Assembly: GCF_022179765.1 (NCBI RefSeq)
Contig: NZ_BPRE01000004.1
Coordinates: forward strand, 1-64,000
Direction: 5' to 3'
Length of the DNA stretch: 64,000 nt
Source of the DNA: Methylorubrum suomiense
GTDB taxonomy: Bacteria; Pseudomonadota; Alphaproteobacteria; Rhizobiales; Beijerinckiaceae
Shown piece by piece: positions 34,063 through 42,588 of this stretch (position 1 is the stretch's first letter; every line of letters starts with the position of its first letter). The position numbers and the translations under genes were made by a program. Below the pieces are notes generated by a model, which had not been told where the DNA came from, did not search any database, and saw only the letters and a list, made by a program, of their open reading frames with translations.

Positions 34063-35343
34063 TCACGGCGCCGGTGAACTGCGGCTGCCACCGGCCCCAT
34101 CGACCATGCGGCGGGCGACGAGGCCGAGGGTCGAGCCCTGGACGATGATGGAGAACAGCACGACGGCATAGGTCGCGGCGAGCAGCGCTGGCTTGTGCTC
34201 GCCCTCCGGCACGGAAAGGGCCAGCGCAACGGAGATGCCTCCGCGCACGCCGGCCCAGGTCAGGAACGGCACGTTGCGCGCCGAGAGGTTGCCGCCCCAC
34301 CGGAAGGCGAGGAGCGGCGCCGAGACTGCCGCGAGCCGCGCGGCCAGCACGATGGGGACGGCGCACGCGGCGAGGATGAGCCCGCCGGCCTGGAAGCGCA
34401 GGACCAAGACCTCCAAGCCGATAAGCAGGAACAGCACAGAATTCAGCACCTCGTCGATCAGGGTCCAGAGCGAGGACACGTATCCTTGCGTCTCGTCACT
34501 CATCGCGTCGCGCGGCGCCCGGTCGCCGACGAGCAGCCCCGCCGCGACCACCGCGAGCGGGCCGCTGAAGTGGAGCTTCTGCGCGAGCGCGTAGGTGCCG
34601 GCGACGAGCGCAAGGGTGATCAGCACTTCCACGGGGAAGTCGTCGATGGCCCGCATGGCCCGGTAGGCGACGTAGCCAGTGACCACGCCGAGGACGAGCC
34701 CGCCGCCGGCCTCTTGCAGGAGCAGGCGGGCGACGCCGCCGGCGCTGGTCGCCTCCCCGGCCGAGCCGGCGGCGAACGCGACGAGGACCGTGAACAGCAC
34801 GATGCCGATGCCGTCGTTGAACAGGGCCTCGCCCTGCATCTCGACCTCAAGCGCCTCCGGCACCCTCACGTTCTTAAGGGTGGCCAGTACCGCGACCGGG
34901 TCGGTCGGGCTGATCAGCGCGCCGAACACGAGGGCCCAAGCGAGGGGGACGGGCTGGCCGAGGGCGTCGGCCGCGAACCAGAAGGCGCCTCCGACGATGG
35001 CGGTGGAGATCAGCGTGCCGACGAGGGCGAGCGTCGCCACCGCCCAGGCCCGGTTGCGCAGGGCGCGTAGGTCCAGGCTCATGGCGCCGGCGAACAGTAG
35101 GAAGGCCAGCATGCCGTTCATCACCACGTCGGTGAAGTCGACTTGGCGAAGGACCTGCGTCAGATCCTCGTAGAGGTGCTGAGATGGGAAGGCCAAGTCG
35201 AGGCCGACGAGGGCGAGCGAGGCGAGCAGCCCCATCACCAAAAGGCCGATGGTGTGCGGCAGCCGCAGGTAGCGGTGATTCAGCCAGCCGAACAGGGCCG
35301 ACAGGGTCAGCAGCAGAGCGGCGAGGTCGAAAATGGAGATCAC
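34063..35343 (-). CDS. NhaP-type Na+/H+ (or K+/H+) antiporter
   Basis: An integral membrane protein of about 426 residues with a dozen hydrophobic segments. It carries CPA1-family hallmarks: SPTDPVAV in the fifth or sixth helix, FNDGIGIVLF, and TWAGVRGGISVALAL near the end. It exchanges cytoplasmic Na+ or K+ for protons. The GTG at 35343 follows an AAGGGGGGAA box and gives the family length; the upstream frame to 35520 is arginine-rich noise. It is the first of several ion-homeostasis genes. Confidence 0.88.
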   Translation of the reverse strand: MISIFDLAALLLTLSALFGWLNHRYLRLPHTIGLLVMGLLASLALVGLDLAFPSQHLYEDLTQVLRQVDFTDVVMNGMLAFLLFAGAMSLDLRALRNRAWAVATLALVGTLISTAIVGGAFWFAADALGQPVPLAWALVFGALISPTDPVAVLATLKNVRVPEALEVEMQGEALFNDGIGIVLFTVLVAFAAGSAGEATSAGGVARLLLQEAGGGLVLGVVTGYVAYRAMRAIDDFPVEVLITLALVAGTYALAQKLHFSGPLAVVAAGLLVGDRAPRDAMSDETQGYVSSLWTLIDEVLNSVLFLLIGLEVLVLRFQAGGLILAACAVPIVLAARLAAVSAPLLAFRWGGNLSARNVPFLTWAGVRGGISVALALSVPEGEHKPALLAATYAVVLFSIIVQGSTLGLVARRMVDGAGGSRSSPAP

Positions 35344-35475
35344 GAGCGTTCCCCCCTTAGGCCGCAGGCGGGTGCTTGGGGCTTCGCAGAAAGCAGGCTC
35401 AATGTGCCTGCAGTCGTTCGGTCGCGCCGACGTTCCTGGCCTCCCGCGGCGCCTCCGCCGCCGGGCCTGCGCCGG

Positions 35476-35672
35476 ACCGGCCGCGGAGACGCAGGAGATA
35501 AGGGAAGTGGTCCGAGCCAAAGGCGCCGAGACATTCTACCGAGACCACCGCGAAACCGCCTTCGTGGAAGCAGCCGCACCACCTGCCTCTCGGCCAAGAC
35601 AAGCGAGACGAGGCTCGCGGTCGCGAGGGTCCCGAGTAGCACGGTCACCGTGACGTGCGCGAGCGCCGTCAC
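35476..35672 (-). pseudogene. Remnant of a membrane-anchored endonuclease/exonuclease/phosphatase protein
   Basis: One frame gives an N-terminal membrane anchor (VTVTVLLGTLATASLVSLVL). Another frame, in the same short stretch, gives a C-terminal EEP-like ending (GGFAVVSVECLGAFGSDHFPYLLRL), whose GSDHFP box is the last motif of the family. The roughly 250 residues that should lie between are missing. This looks like an internal deletion with a frame change. It abuts the YetF-like gene. Confidence 0.4.
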
Positions 35673-36196
35673 GAGCGGGACCGGTCCGTCTCCGGCCGCG
35701 CGACGCCGTTCAGCCCGTCCCCGCGCCCGGACAGGGCCTTCAGCACGCTGATCGACCCATCGGTCTCAAGCACCACCGCGGCGGCCTGCGAAAGGTCGTC
35801 GAGACCCTCGGAGCGCAACGCCGCGAGGACGTCGTCCCGGGTCATACGCTGGCGGCGCATTGCGCCCTCGACCAAACGTCCGTCATGGGCGAGCAAGGTC
35901 GGCTCCGACTTGATCAGCGCCTTGACCCTGGGCGAGCGCACGCTTGACCACGTGATCAGGAACTGAAGCCCGATCAACGTCGCCAGGGCGAGCACGCCTT
36001 CCAGGAGCGCCACCGACTTGGTCAGCACGATGGAGGACAACGTCGAGCCGAGCGCCACGGTCACGACGAGGTCGAAGGCGTTGAGCTTGGTCAGGGTGCG
36101 CTTGCCGGAGATCCTGAGGAACAGGATGAGGGCCAGATAGGCCAGCGGCCCGACGACCAGGACCCGGATTAGGCCGTGCCAAGTGTCGAAGAACAT
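35669..36196 (-). CDS. YetF/DUF421 family membrane protein
   Basis: This 175-residue protein has three hydrophobic helices, then the family box RISGKRTLTKLNAFDLVVTVALGS and a small soluble domain (KALIKSEPTLLAHDGRLVEGAMRRQRMTRDD). Members sit in the cytoplasmic membrane; their function is not established, though a link to envelope stress and spore or cell-surface biology has been reported in other bacteria. Complete and of normal length. Confidence 0.85.
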   Translation of the reverse strand: MFFDTWHGLIRVLVVGPLAYLALILFLRISGKRTLTKLNAFDLVVTVALGSTLSSIVLTKSVALLEGVLALATLIGLQFLITWSSVRSPRVKALIKSEPTLLAHDGRLVEGAMRRQRMTRDDVLAALRSEGLDDLSQAAAVVLETDGSISVLKALSGRGDGLNGVARPETDRSRS

Positions 36197-36287
36197 CGAC
36201 GGTGACCTCTTGGATTATCGACCGCGGGCAGCGCCACCGCGTAGGGCAATTCGGGAGGCCGGCCCGCACGAGTGCGAGAATCGGCCG

Positions 36288-36620
36288 TCAGCGCATGTCT
36301 TTGGGCAGGTGCTTGACCGGGTGCGTCCCGCCTCCCTCGCCCTTGCCCTGGACCGTCCCCTCCGACTGCATCACGTCCGTCGAGGACTGGATGACGTTCG
36401 GCGGCGCGACCTGGCCGGAGGGCTGGTCGCGCGGTGCGGCACCATCGTCCTTCACCGTCGATGTCCCGGGCGGGAGCGTTCCGGCCGTCGGCTGGTCGAT
36501 GGCGCTGCCGGCTGACTGCGCGGCGGCCGGCAGCGCCACGACCCCCGAGAGCATAGCGACGGCGCCGGCAAATAGGATGGCTGCGATACAACGGTAAGAG
36601 AGAAGACGACCGGCGGTCAC
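36288..36620 (-). CDS. Small secreted hypothetical protein
   Basis: A frame of about 110 residues from GTG 36620. It starts with a signal-peptide-like region (CIAAILFAGAVAMLSGVVALPAAAQ) and continues with a disordered Pro/Gly/Ser/Thr-rich mature part. Many Methylobacterium genomes hold such short low-complexity exported proteins. Function unknown. The start is uncertain; the frame is open to 36674. Confidence 0.5.
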   Translation of the reverse strand: MTAGRLLSYRCIAAILFAGAVAMLSGVVALPAAAQSAGSAIDQPTAGTLPPGTSTVKDDGAAPRDQPSGQVAPPNVIQSSTDVMQSEGTVQGKGEGGGTHPVKHLPKDMR

Positions 36621-36699
36621 CAAGATATCTCGCTTTGTTCGATGCGCCCGTGCGACGGGTATGCCGAGTTGCAAGTATTCCCCGAACGGCTTGGTTCCT

Positions 36700-37230
36700 G
36701 GCGGGATGGAAAGTGAACGACGCGCTGCATAACCTGCTCGCCGACATCCTGAACCTGCTGACGCAGCCCTTCGTCATCGGCGACCAGATCCGGGCGGGCA
36801 GCCACGAGTACACTGTCGAGGACGCCTGGGTGCGGGCCACAGTACTTCGCACCTACGACAACCAGCGTGTGCTGCCCCGAACGCGACGCTGTTCGCGGAC
36901 AAGATCACGATCATCACCGCGCACGAGAGGCGACACCTCGCCGTCCCGCTGACTAACCGAGGGCGTGCTGGCCGACCCGCCGCCCGAGGCCCAGGTCTGG
37001 GGGCTGGGAGCGGCCAGCGTCGACATGACCGCCCGGCTGTAAATCGATCCGCCCCGGCGGCGCGACGCGGTCGATGCCCTCGACCATGCCATCGCCGAGG
37101 AAGCGCCGAACGCCGCCGGCATCGACCTGCCGTACCCGACCGGCCAAGTGCTGTTCCACGACCAGACCGAGGAGACCTACGGAAACCGCTCTCGTCTGTG
37201 CGAGGGCTTGCCCGCCGGCCGGAATCCCCC
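36700..37230 (+). pseudogene. MscS-type mechanosensitive channel, degenerate
   Basis: The first part reads as the MscS beta-domain region (HNLLADILNLLTQPFVIGDQ, then VEDAWVRATVLRTYDNQRV). The next box (NATLFADKITIITAHERRHLAV) is in another frame. The C-terminal part (EAQVWGLGAASVDMTARL, later GIDLPYPTGQVLFHDQTEE) is in a third frame and is cut by an in-frame TAA near 37040. At least two frameshifts and one stop make this clearly non-functional. The N-terminal membrane helices are absent. Confidence 0.8.
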
Positions 37231-37300
37231 GCTCGGCCGCTGACAGGTCACATGGCAGCGAAGAGAGGCCGACGGGTAGGAACGCGCTTGAGCGCCCGCC

Positions 37301-38071
37301 TTAGTAGGCGCCCTCGTCAGGGATGTTCAGGCCGGTGCCGCAGGCCTTGCAGTGCACGGCGTCCGTCTCGTGCCGCTGCAGGCCGCAGGTCGGGCAGGGG
37401 AAGCGTACCTTGTAGGGCCGGAACAGCACCTGGGCGAGGCGCAGGAACAGCGTCACCCCGCAGATCATCACCACCACCGAGACGAGGCGACCGCCGGTCC
37501 CGTGCAGGGTGACGTCGCCGTAGCCCGTCGTCGTCAGCGAGGTGACCGTGAAGTAGAGCGCGTCGACGTAGTTGCCGATGGCCGGATTGCGCCCGTGCTG
37601 CGTGGCGAAGACGATGCCGGTCATCACGAACACGAACACCGCAAGGTTCACCGCCGCGATGATCACCTCCTCGTTGCGCCGGAAGAACGGGAAGTCGGCG
37701 CGCAGGCGGTCGAGCAGCTGGTAGGTGCGTAGCAGCCGCAGGGTGCGCAGGATGCGCAGGAAGCCCGCCCCCTCGCCGACGGTGGGCGCGAGGAACGAGG
37801 CGATGGCCGCGAGGTCGGCCCAGGTGGTCGGACGCAGGAACTCGCGGCCCGGCCGCGGGCAGATGGCCAGCCGCGACAGGAAGTCCGCGGTCACCGCCGC
37901 CCCGATCAGCACATCGACGCCCTCGACGAGCGGTTCGCGCGGCATGAATGAGGAGACGATGATGAACAGCAGCGTGGCGAGGTCGAAGGCGAGCAGGCCG
38001 TAGCGGAAGCCGTGGGCGCGGTCGGTGTCGCCTTCGTACAGGGCTCGAAGCCTCTCTGTCAGGTGTGGCAT
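37301..38071 (-). CDS. Voltage-gated-type potassium channel with C-terminal zinc ribbon
   Basis: This 256-residue protein has six membrane helices. The fourth carries arginines at every third position (R106, R109, R112, R115), the voltage-sensor pattern. The selectivity filter TTGYGD is at 181-186. The cytoplasmic tail ends in a four-cysteine ribbon (C226, C229, C241, C244), which is not usual for small Kv-like bacterial channels. I chose the ATG at 38071; GTG 38089 is an alternative, and the long extension to 38452 is not protein-like. Confidence 0.88.
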   Translation of the reverse strand: MPHLTERLRALYEGDTDRAHGFRYGLLAFDLATLLFIIVSSFMPREPLVEGVDVLIGAAVTADFLSRLAICPRPGREFLRPTTWADLAAIASFLAPTVGEGAGFLRILRTLRLLRTYQLLDRLRADFPFFRRNEEVIIAAVNLAVFVFVMTGIVFATQHGRNPAIGNYVDALYFTVTSLTTTGYGDVTLHGTGGRLVSVVVMICGVTLFLRLAQVLFRPYKVRFPCPTCGLQRHETDAVHCKACGTGLNIPDEGAY

Positions 38072-38294
38072 GCGCCTGGAAATGCTCACTCGCGGGGCTC
38101 GGAGGCCGAAACCCGTACACCGGACACGGTTCCAGCCACCTGAACGGGGTGCCGCCCGTCGCACCCGCCTTGTGTCGTCACCGGGGCCGGGTTGTGCCTG
38201 CCGCACGCCGATGCGATAGCCCGCACGAGGGTGCGCGGTCCGTCGGTCGGACCGGCAGGACGAGCGCTGGTCGGGCCGCCAGCGCCGGAGACCC

Positions 38295-39518
38295 GTGCCC
38301 GTGTCGTCCTCCCCCCATGCCGTTGCGCGGCCTCGCCGCCGTCCCCTGTCGGCCCTGCGCGACACGCTCGTCAGCGAGGCCGGCGGCGGCCTCGTCCTGA
38401 TGGCCAGCGCGGCGCTCGCGCTCGTGGTGGCGAACTCCGCCCTGGCGGACACCTACTTCGCCGCGCTCAAGGCCTATCTCGGCCCGCTCTCGGTCCTTCA
38501 TTGGATCAACGATGCCCTGATGGCCGTGTTCTTCCTGCTCGTCGGGCTGGAGATCAAGCGCGAGATGCTGGACGGGCGCCTGCGGACCTGGCCCGACCGT
38601 GTGCTGCCGGGGCTGGCCGCGGCGGGGGGAATGGCCGCCCCGGCCCTCGTATACGCCGCCGTGAACTGGTCTTCGCCCGAGACGCTGCGGGGCTGGGCGA
38701 TCCCGGCCGCCACAGACATCGCCTTCGCCCTCGGCGTCCTGGCGCTGCTGGGATCGCGGGTGCCGGTATCGCTGAAGGTGTTCCTGACGGCGCTCGCCAT
38801 CATCGACGACCTCGGCGCGGTGCTCATCATCGCGGTGTTCTTCACCGCCGACCTGTCGCTGCCGATGCTGGGCGGGGCCGCTCTGGTCCTCGCCGTGCTG
38901 TACGGGATGAACAAGGCCGGCGTGGCCCGCCTCTGGCCCTACCTCCTGCTCGGCGTGGTCCTGTGGGTCCTCGTGCTCAGGTCCGGGGTGCACGCCACCG
39001 TTGCCGGGGTTCTCCTGGCGATGACGGTGCCGTTGCGGCTGAGCGTGGGCAAGCCGGACGACCCGACCTCGCCGCTGCACCGCCTCGAACACGCGGTGCA
39101 GCCGTGGTCGGCCTACCTGATCCTGCCGGTCTTCGGCTTCGCCAACGCGGGCGTGTCGCTGGCCGGGTTCGCCCCGCACATGCTGCTCGACCCGGTCACG
39201 CTCGGCGTGGCGCTCGGCCTGTTCGTCGGCAAGCAGCTCGGCGTGTTCGGCCTCGTTCTCGCCGCGGTGCGCCTCGGGGTGGCGCAGCGTCCGGCCCACG
39301 CGACCTGGGCGCAGGTCTACGGCGTCTCGCTTCTCTGCGGCGTCGGCTTCACCATGAGCCTGTTCATCGGCCTCCTCGCCTTCGCGGACGCGCCGGCCCT
39401 GGAGGCGGAGGTCAAGATCGGCGTGCTCGCCGGCTCGGTCGCCTGCATGATCTCCGGGGCGCTCGTCCTCCTGGTCGCCACCCCGAGGGAGCAACGCGCG
39501 CGGCCAAGCCCGGCCTGA
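38295..39518 (+). CDS. nhaA: Na+/H+ antiporter NhaA
   Basis: A protein of 407 residues with the NhaA hallmarks: [33 protein letters not shown], and the paired aspartates in [10 protein letters not shown] that bind and exchange Na+ for protons. The C-terminal [11 protein letters not shown] box is also present. The GTG start has a CGGAG box at good distance. It is divergent from the potassium channel gene, and both probably respond to salt or pH stress. Confidence 0.95.
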   Translation: MPVSSSPHAVARPRRRPLSALRDTLVSEAGGGLVLMASAALALVVANSALADTYFAALKAYLGPLSVLHWINDALMAVFFLLVGLEIKREMLDGRLRTWPDRVLPGLAAAGGMAAPALVYAAVNWSSPETLRGWAIPAATDIAFALGVLALLGSRVPVSLKVFLTALAIIDDLGAVLIIAVFFTADLSLPMLGGAALVLAVLYGMNKAGVARLWPYLLLGVVLWVLVLRSGVHATVAGVLLAMTVPLRLSVGKPDDPTSPLHRLEHAVQPWSAYLILPVFGFANAGVSLAGFAPHMLLDPVTLGVALGLFVGKQLGVFGLVLAAVRLGVAQRPAHATWAQVYGVSLLCGVGFTMSLFIGLLAFADAPALEAEVKIGVLAGSVACMISGALVLLVATPREQRARPSPA

Positions 39519-39606
39519 CCGAGCGGGCCAATCCGGGAAAGGGGGCGGCCGGCGCGTGTTGAACCCTCGACACTCGCCAAACCTCCCGGGGGGACCGGAC
39601 CCGTTC

Positions 39607-40086
39607 ATGCTTCTCGACGCCACCGCCATCTCGTTGACGGACATCCTCCTCCGACTCGGTTCGGCCACGGTCTGCGGGCTGGCGCTCGGCTTCGAGCGGG
39701 AGCGCAAGGGCAAGGACGCCGGCATCCGTACGCACGCCCTTGTCGCCTTGAGTTCCGCGGTCATCACCACCTCGGCCCTGAGCCTCTACGCCGAGGTGCA
39801 GGCCCGCGGCGGCGACGCCGATCCCCTGCGCGTCATTCAAGGGCTTGCGCAGGCCATCGGCTTCATCGCGGCCGGTATGATCTTCGTCGCCCGGGGCGAC
39901 GCGGAGCGAACCGTCCGCAACCTCACGACGGCCGCCAGCGTCTGGCTCGCGGCCTCGGCCGGCATCGTGGCCGGCGCGGCGCAGTTCACGTTGCTCGCGG
40001 TGGCGATGGGCTTCGGGCTGGCCATCCTGGTGCTGATCACCGCGCTCAAGCGGTTCGGGCTCGCCCGGGAGGAAACGGAGGATTGA
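39607..40086 (+). CDS. MgtC/SapB family membrane protein
   Basis: A protein of 159 residues with the family signature GLALGFERERKGKDAGIRTH followed by three or four more membrane helices. It has the IGFIAAGMIFV and RNLTTAASVWLAASAGI boxes. In pathogens MgtC links Mg2+ limitation to ATP synthase and phosphate control; in this setting a role in ion or envelope stress is likely. ATG 39607 is preferred to the upstream GTG/TTG starts at 39556. Confidence 0.85.
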   Translation: MLLDATAISLTDILLRLGSATVCGLALGFERERKGKDAGIRTHALVALSSAVITTSALSLYAEVQARGGDADPLRVIQGLAQAIGFIAAGMIFVARGDAERTVRNLTTAASVWLAASAGIVAGAAQFTLLAVAMGFGLAILVLITALKRFGLAREETED

Positions 40087-40152
40087 GCCGATGTCGATGA
40101 ACGGGAAAGTGCCACCCGCCCGGGCTCGGGCGGCGGAATGGGAGGGGCGCCG

Positions 40153-41457
40153 GTGAGGGCGAGGGTACGGGCCTGGATCGAGTTCCTGGGCGACCAGTTC
40201 TGGCTGCGTCCGGCGCTCGTCGTGCTGGCCTGCATCGGCTTGGCGCAGGCGGCCGTGTGGCTGGAGACCGCGCACATCGCCGGCTACGACCCGTCCTCCC
40301 CGGACGCGAACTGGGGCTGGGCCGGAGGCGCCGAGGGGGCAAGGGCGCTGCTCAGCGCCGTCGCTTCCTCCACCATCGGGGTGGCGGGCACCACCTTCTC
40401 GATCACCATCGCGGCGCTGACGCTGGCCTCGAATCAGATGGGGCCGCGGCTCCTGCGCAACTTCGTGCGCGACGCCCGCAACCAACTGGTGCTCGGCATC
40501 TTCCTCGGCACATTCGCCTACGCGCTGATGGTGCTGCGCACGGTGCGCACCGTCGAGGAGGAGACCTTCGTTCCGCACCTCGCCGTCTCGGGTGCCGTGC
40601 TGCTGGCGCTGGTCTCTCTCGGGACGCTGGTGTGGTTCGTCCACCACGTCGCCACCAGCATCAACGTCGAGACCGTGGTCGACACCGTCCACCGCGACCT
40701 CTGCGCGGCCGTCGAGGCGCGGACCCGCGACGAGGCCGATGTCCAGCCACCGACGGAAGCCCCGCGCGGCGGCCCGGTCGCGCCGGCGGACGGCGGCTAC
40801 CTGCAGGCGGTCGACACGGATGGCCTCGCCGACTGGGCGCACGAGCGGCGCGTCGTGCTTGCCCTGAGGGTTCGTCCGGGCGATTTCGTGCCACGGGGAT
40901 TCCCGGTCGCCTTCCTTTCCGCGGGCGTCGAGGACGCCGCCGAGGCCGTCGGCCGCGCGCTCACTTTCGGACGCCGCCCCGCGGCGTTGCAGGATCTCGA
41001 ATACTCGGTGCGGCAGCTCGTCGAGATCGCGGTACGGGCGCTCTCGCCCGGCATCAACGACCCGATGACGGCGGGCAGCGTGCTGGACCACCTGGGCGAC
41101 GCCCTGTGCCGGATCGCGCCGCGCCACCTGCCGACTGGGGCCGTAGCGCGCGAGGGTCGCATCGTGCTCGTCCATCCGGTGACGGACTACGACGGCCTGT
41201 GCGACGCGATGTTCCACATGATCCGCCAGAACGCCGCCGGCTCGGTCCACGTGCTCGCGCGGATGCTGGACGTCCTGACACGCGCCGCAGAGGTCGAGCG
41301 GCTGACCTCGCGCCTGACCGAGCTCGGGCGCCATGCCGACCTCGTCCTGGCCGCCGCGCGGCGCGACGTGGCCGACCCGAGCGACCTCGCCGACCTTGAG
41401 GAGCGGCACGCTCGCTTCCTCCGGGTGAGGACCGGAGCGGGTCGATCCGTCGGGTGA
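40153..41457 (+). CDS. DUF2254 family membrane protein
   Basis: A protein of about 434 residues. Two membrane helices flank the conserved SSTIGVAGTTFSITIAALTLASNQ...GPRLLRNF region that marks DUF2254, followed by two more helices and a long soluble part including ALSPGINDPMTA. The function is unknown. The GTG at 40153 has a GGAGGGG box 5 bases away; the ATG at 40138 lies inside that box region and is less likely. Confidence 0.85.
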   Translation: MRARVRAWIEFLGDQFWLRPALVVLACIGLAQAAVWLETAHIAGYDPSSPDANWGWAGGAEGARALLSAVASSTIGVAGTTFSITIAALTLASNQMGPRLLRNFVRDARNQLVLGIFLGTFAYALMVLRTVRTVEEETFVPHLAVSGAVLLALVSLGTLVWFVHHVATSINVETVVDTVHRDLCAAVEARTRDEADVQPPTEAPRGGPVAPADGGYLQAVDTDGLADWAHERRVVLALRVRPGDFVPRGFPVAFLSAGVEDAAEAVGRALTFGRRPAALQDLEYSVRQLVEIAVRALSPGINDPMTAGSVLDHLGDALCRIAPRHLPTGAVAREGRIVLVHPVTDYDGLCDAMFHMIRQNAAGSVHVLARMLDVLTRAAEVERLTSRLTELGRHADLVLAAARRDVADPSDLADLEERHARFLRVRTGAGRSVG

Positions 41458-41569
41458 ATGAGCAATGCATGCTCGGTCGATGAAGAGCGTGGCGCCTGCG
41501 GGGTCGACCCATCGGGATCAAGCGGCGGCTGTACAAGTTGAGCGAAGGACCGCGCCTGACGAGGATCCG

Positions 41570-41950
41570 ATGATCGACAAGCCGAGATATGGTTCGACCC
41601 TGACACGCTCGCTCGTGATCATCCCGTTGATGGGCTTCGCAGGAGGCTTGGTGCCACAACCGGCCGCCGCGCAAGACGGGGGCCGGTGGATCGCGCGCGG
41701 GCACTCACGAAGGACCGCACCCTACCAAAGGCAAGGCCCGGCGCGGTCGGGACTCCTCCGATCATCACGAGGAGGGGGTCGTCGGTCCGCGGTACGCCCG
41801 CCCCATCGAAGGCGCGCGACGCAAGGAGCCGATGATCGTCGGGGAACTCTCTGCGGCAGGCCCGTTCGGGCCGTGGCGTGCGCGGCGGAGCGAAAGGTAT
41901 GGCGCTACCGCAAGGCCAAGGCGTCGAACCAGCCGTGCGCGGCGCCGTAG
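41570..41950 (+). CDS. Small exported hypothetical protein, possibly frameshifted
   Basis: The first 35 residues from ATG 41570 form a convincing signal peptide (SLVIIPLMGFAGGLVPQPAAAQ). After about 40 residues the reading becomes Arg-rich and shadow-like. A different frame then gives a more natural sequence (SSDHHEEGVVGPRYARPIEG). I suspect a frameshift near 41680-41700. The 3' end overlaps the convergent response regulator gene. Confidence 0.35.
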   Translation: MIDKPRYGSTLTRSLVIIPLMGFAGGLVPQPAAAQDGGRWIARGHSRRTAPYQRQGPARSGLLRSSRGGGRRSAVRPPHRRRATQGADDRRGTLCGRPVRAVACAAERKVWRYRKAKASNQPCAAP

Positions 41951-42570
41951 CGGATGATCTCGGCGCGGGTTCGCAACCCGAGCTTCTCGGCGGCCCGCGC
42001 CTTGTAGGTCTCGACCGACTTCACGCTGACATCGATGCGCCGGGCGATCTCCTTGTTGCTGAAGCCTTGCGCGATCAACCGCAAGGTCTCGGCCTCGCGC
42101 GGGCTCAGCGGCTCGCGGCCTTCCGCCGTGCCCGGGCGCCCGTCCGAGCCGGAAGTTTCCGCCAGGGCGTGGCCGGCAATGGAGGGGTCGAGATAGACGC
42201 CGCCGGAGGCCACGGCCCGGACCGCCCGGAGCAGGTCGTCCGCAGCCGAGCGCTTGAGGAGGTAGCCGCGCGCGCCGGCTCTCATCAACGGCTGCACGTA
42301 GGCCGCGTCCTCGTGGACGGTCAGCACCAGCACCTGGGTGCCGGGGCATTCACCCTTCACCCGCTCCGTCAATTCGAGGCCGTTCAGTCCGGGCATCGAG
42401 ACGTCGACCACGGCGACGTCGGGCGCGACGGCGCGGATCATCGGCAGCGCCTCTCCGCCGTCGGTGGCCTCGCCGACGAGCTCGACCTCCGGGGCGGCGT
42501 TCAGCAGCGCCCGGATGCCCGCGAGGACGACCGGATGGTCGTCGGCCAGGATGACGCGAATACGGTCCAT
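41905..42570 (-). CDS. NarL/FixJ-family response regulator
   Basis: This 221-residue protein has an N-terminal receiver (ADD at 9-11, phosphorylated Asp in VVDVSMPG near 56, conserved Lys in YLLKR) and a C-terminal LuxR-type helix-turn-helix (LSPREAETLRLIAQGFSNKEIA ... SVKSVETY). It pairs with the histidine kinase gene just upstream, 18 bases away. Target genes are unknown; neighbouring ion-stress genes are candidates. Confidence 0.92.
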   Translation of the reverse strand: MDRIRVILADDHPVVLAGIRALLNAAPEVELVGEATDGGEALPMIRAVAPDVAVVDVSMPGLNGLELTERVKGECPGTQVLVLTVHEDAAYVQPLMRAGARGYLLKRSAADDLLRAVRAVASGGVYLDPSIAGHALAETSGSDGRPGTAEGREPLSPREAETLRLIAQGFSNKEIARRIDVSVKSVETYKARAAEKLGLRTRAEIIRYGAAHGWFDALALR

Positions 42571-42588
42571 GCTGTTCCCTCTCGTGGG

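Noticed and set aside
37301..38452. Extended start of the potassium channel at 38452
   Set aside because: The extra 127 residues are Arg/Ser-rich without membrane or family features and overlap the promoter and start of divergent nhaA.
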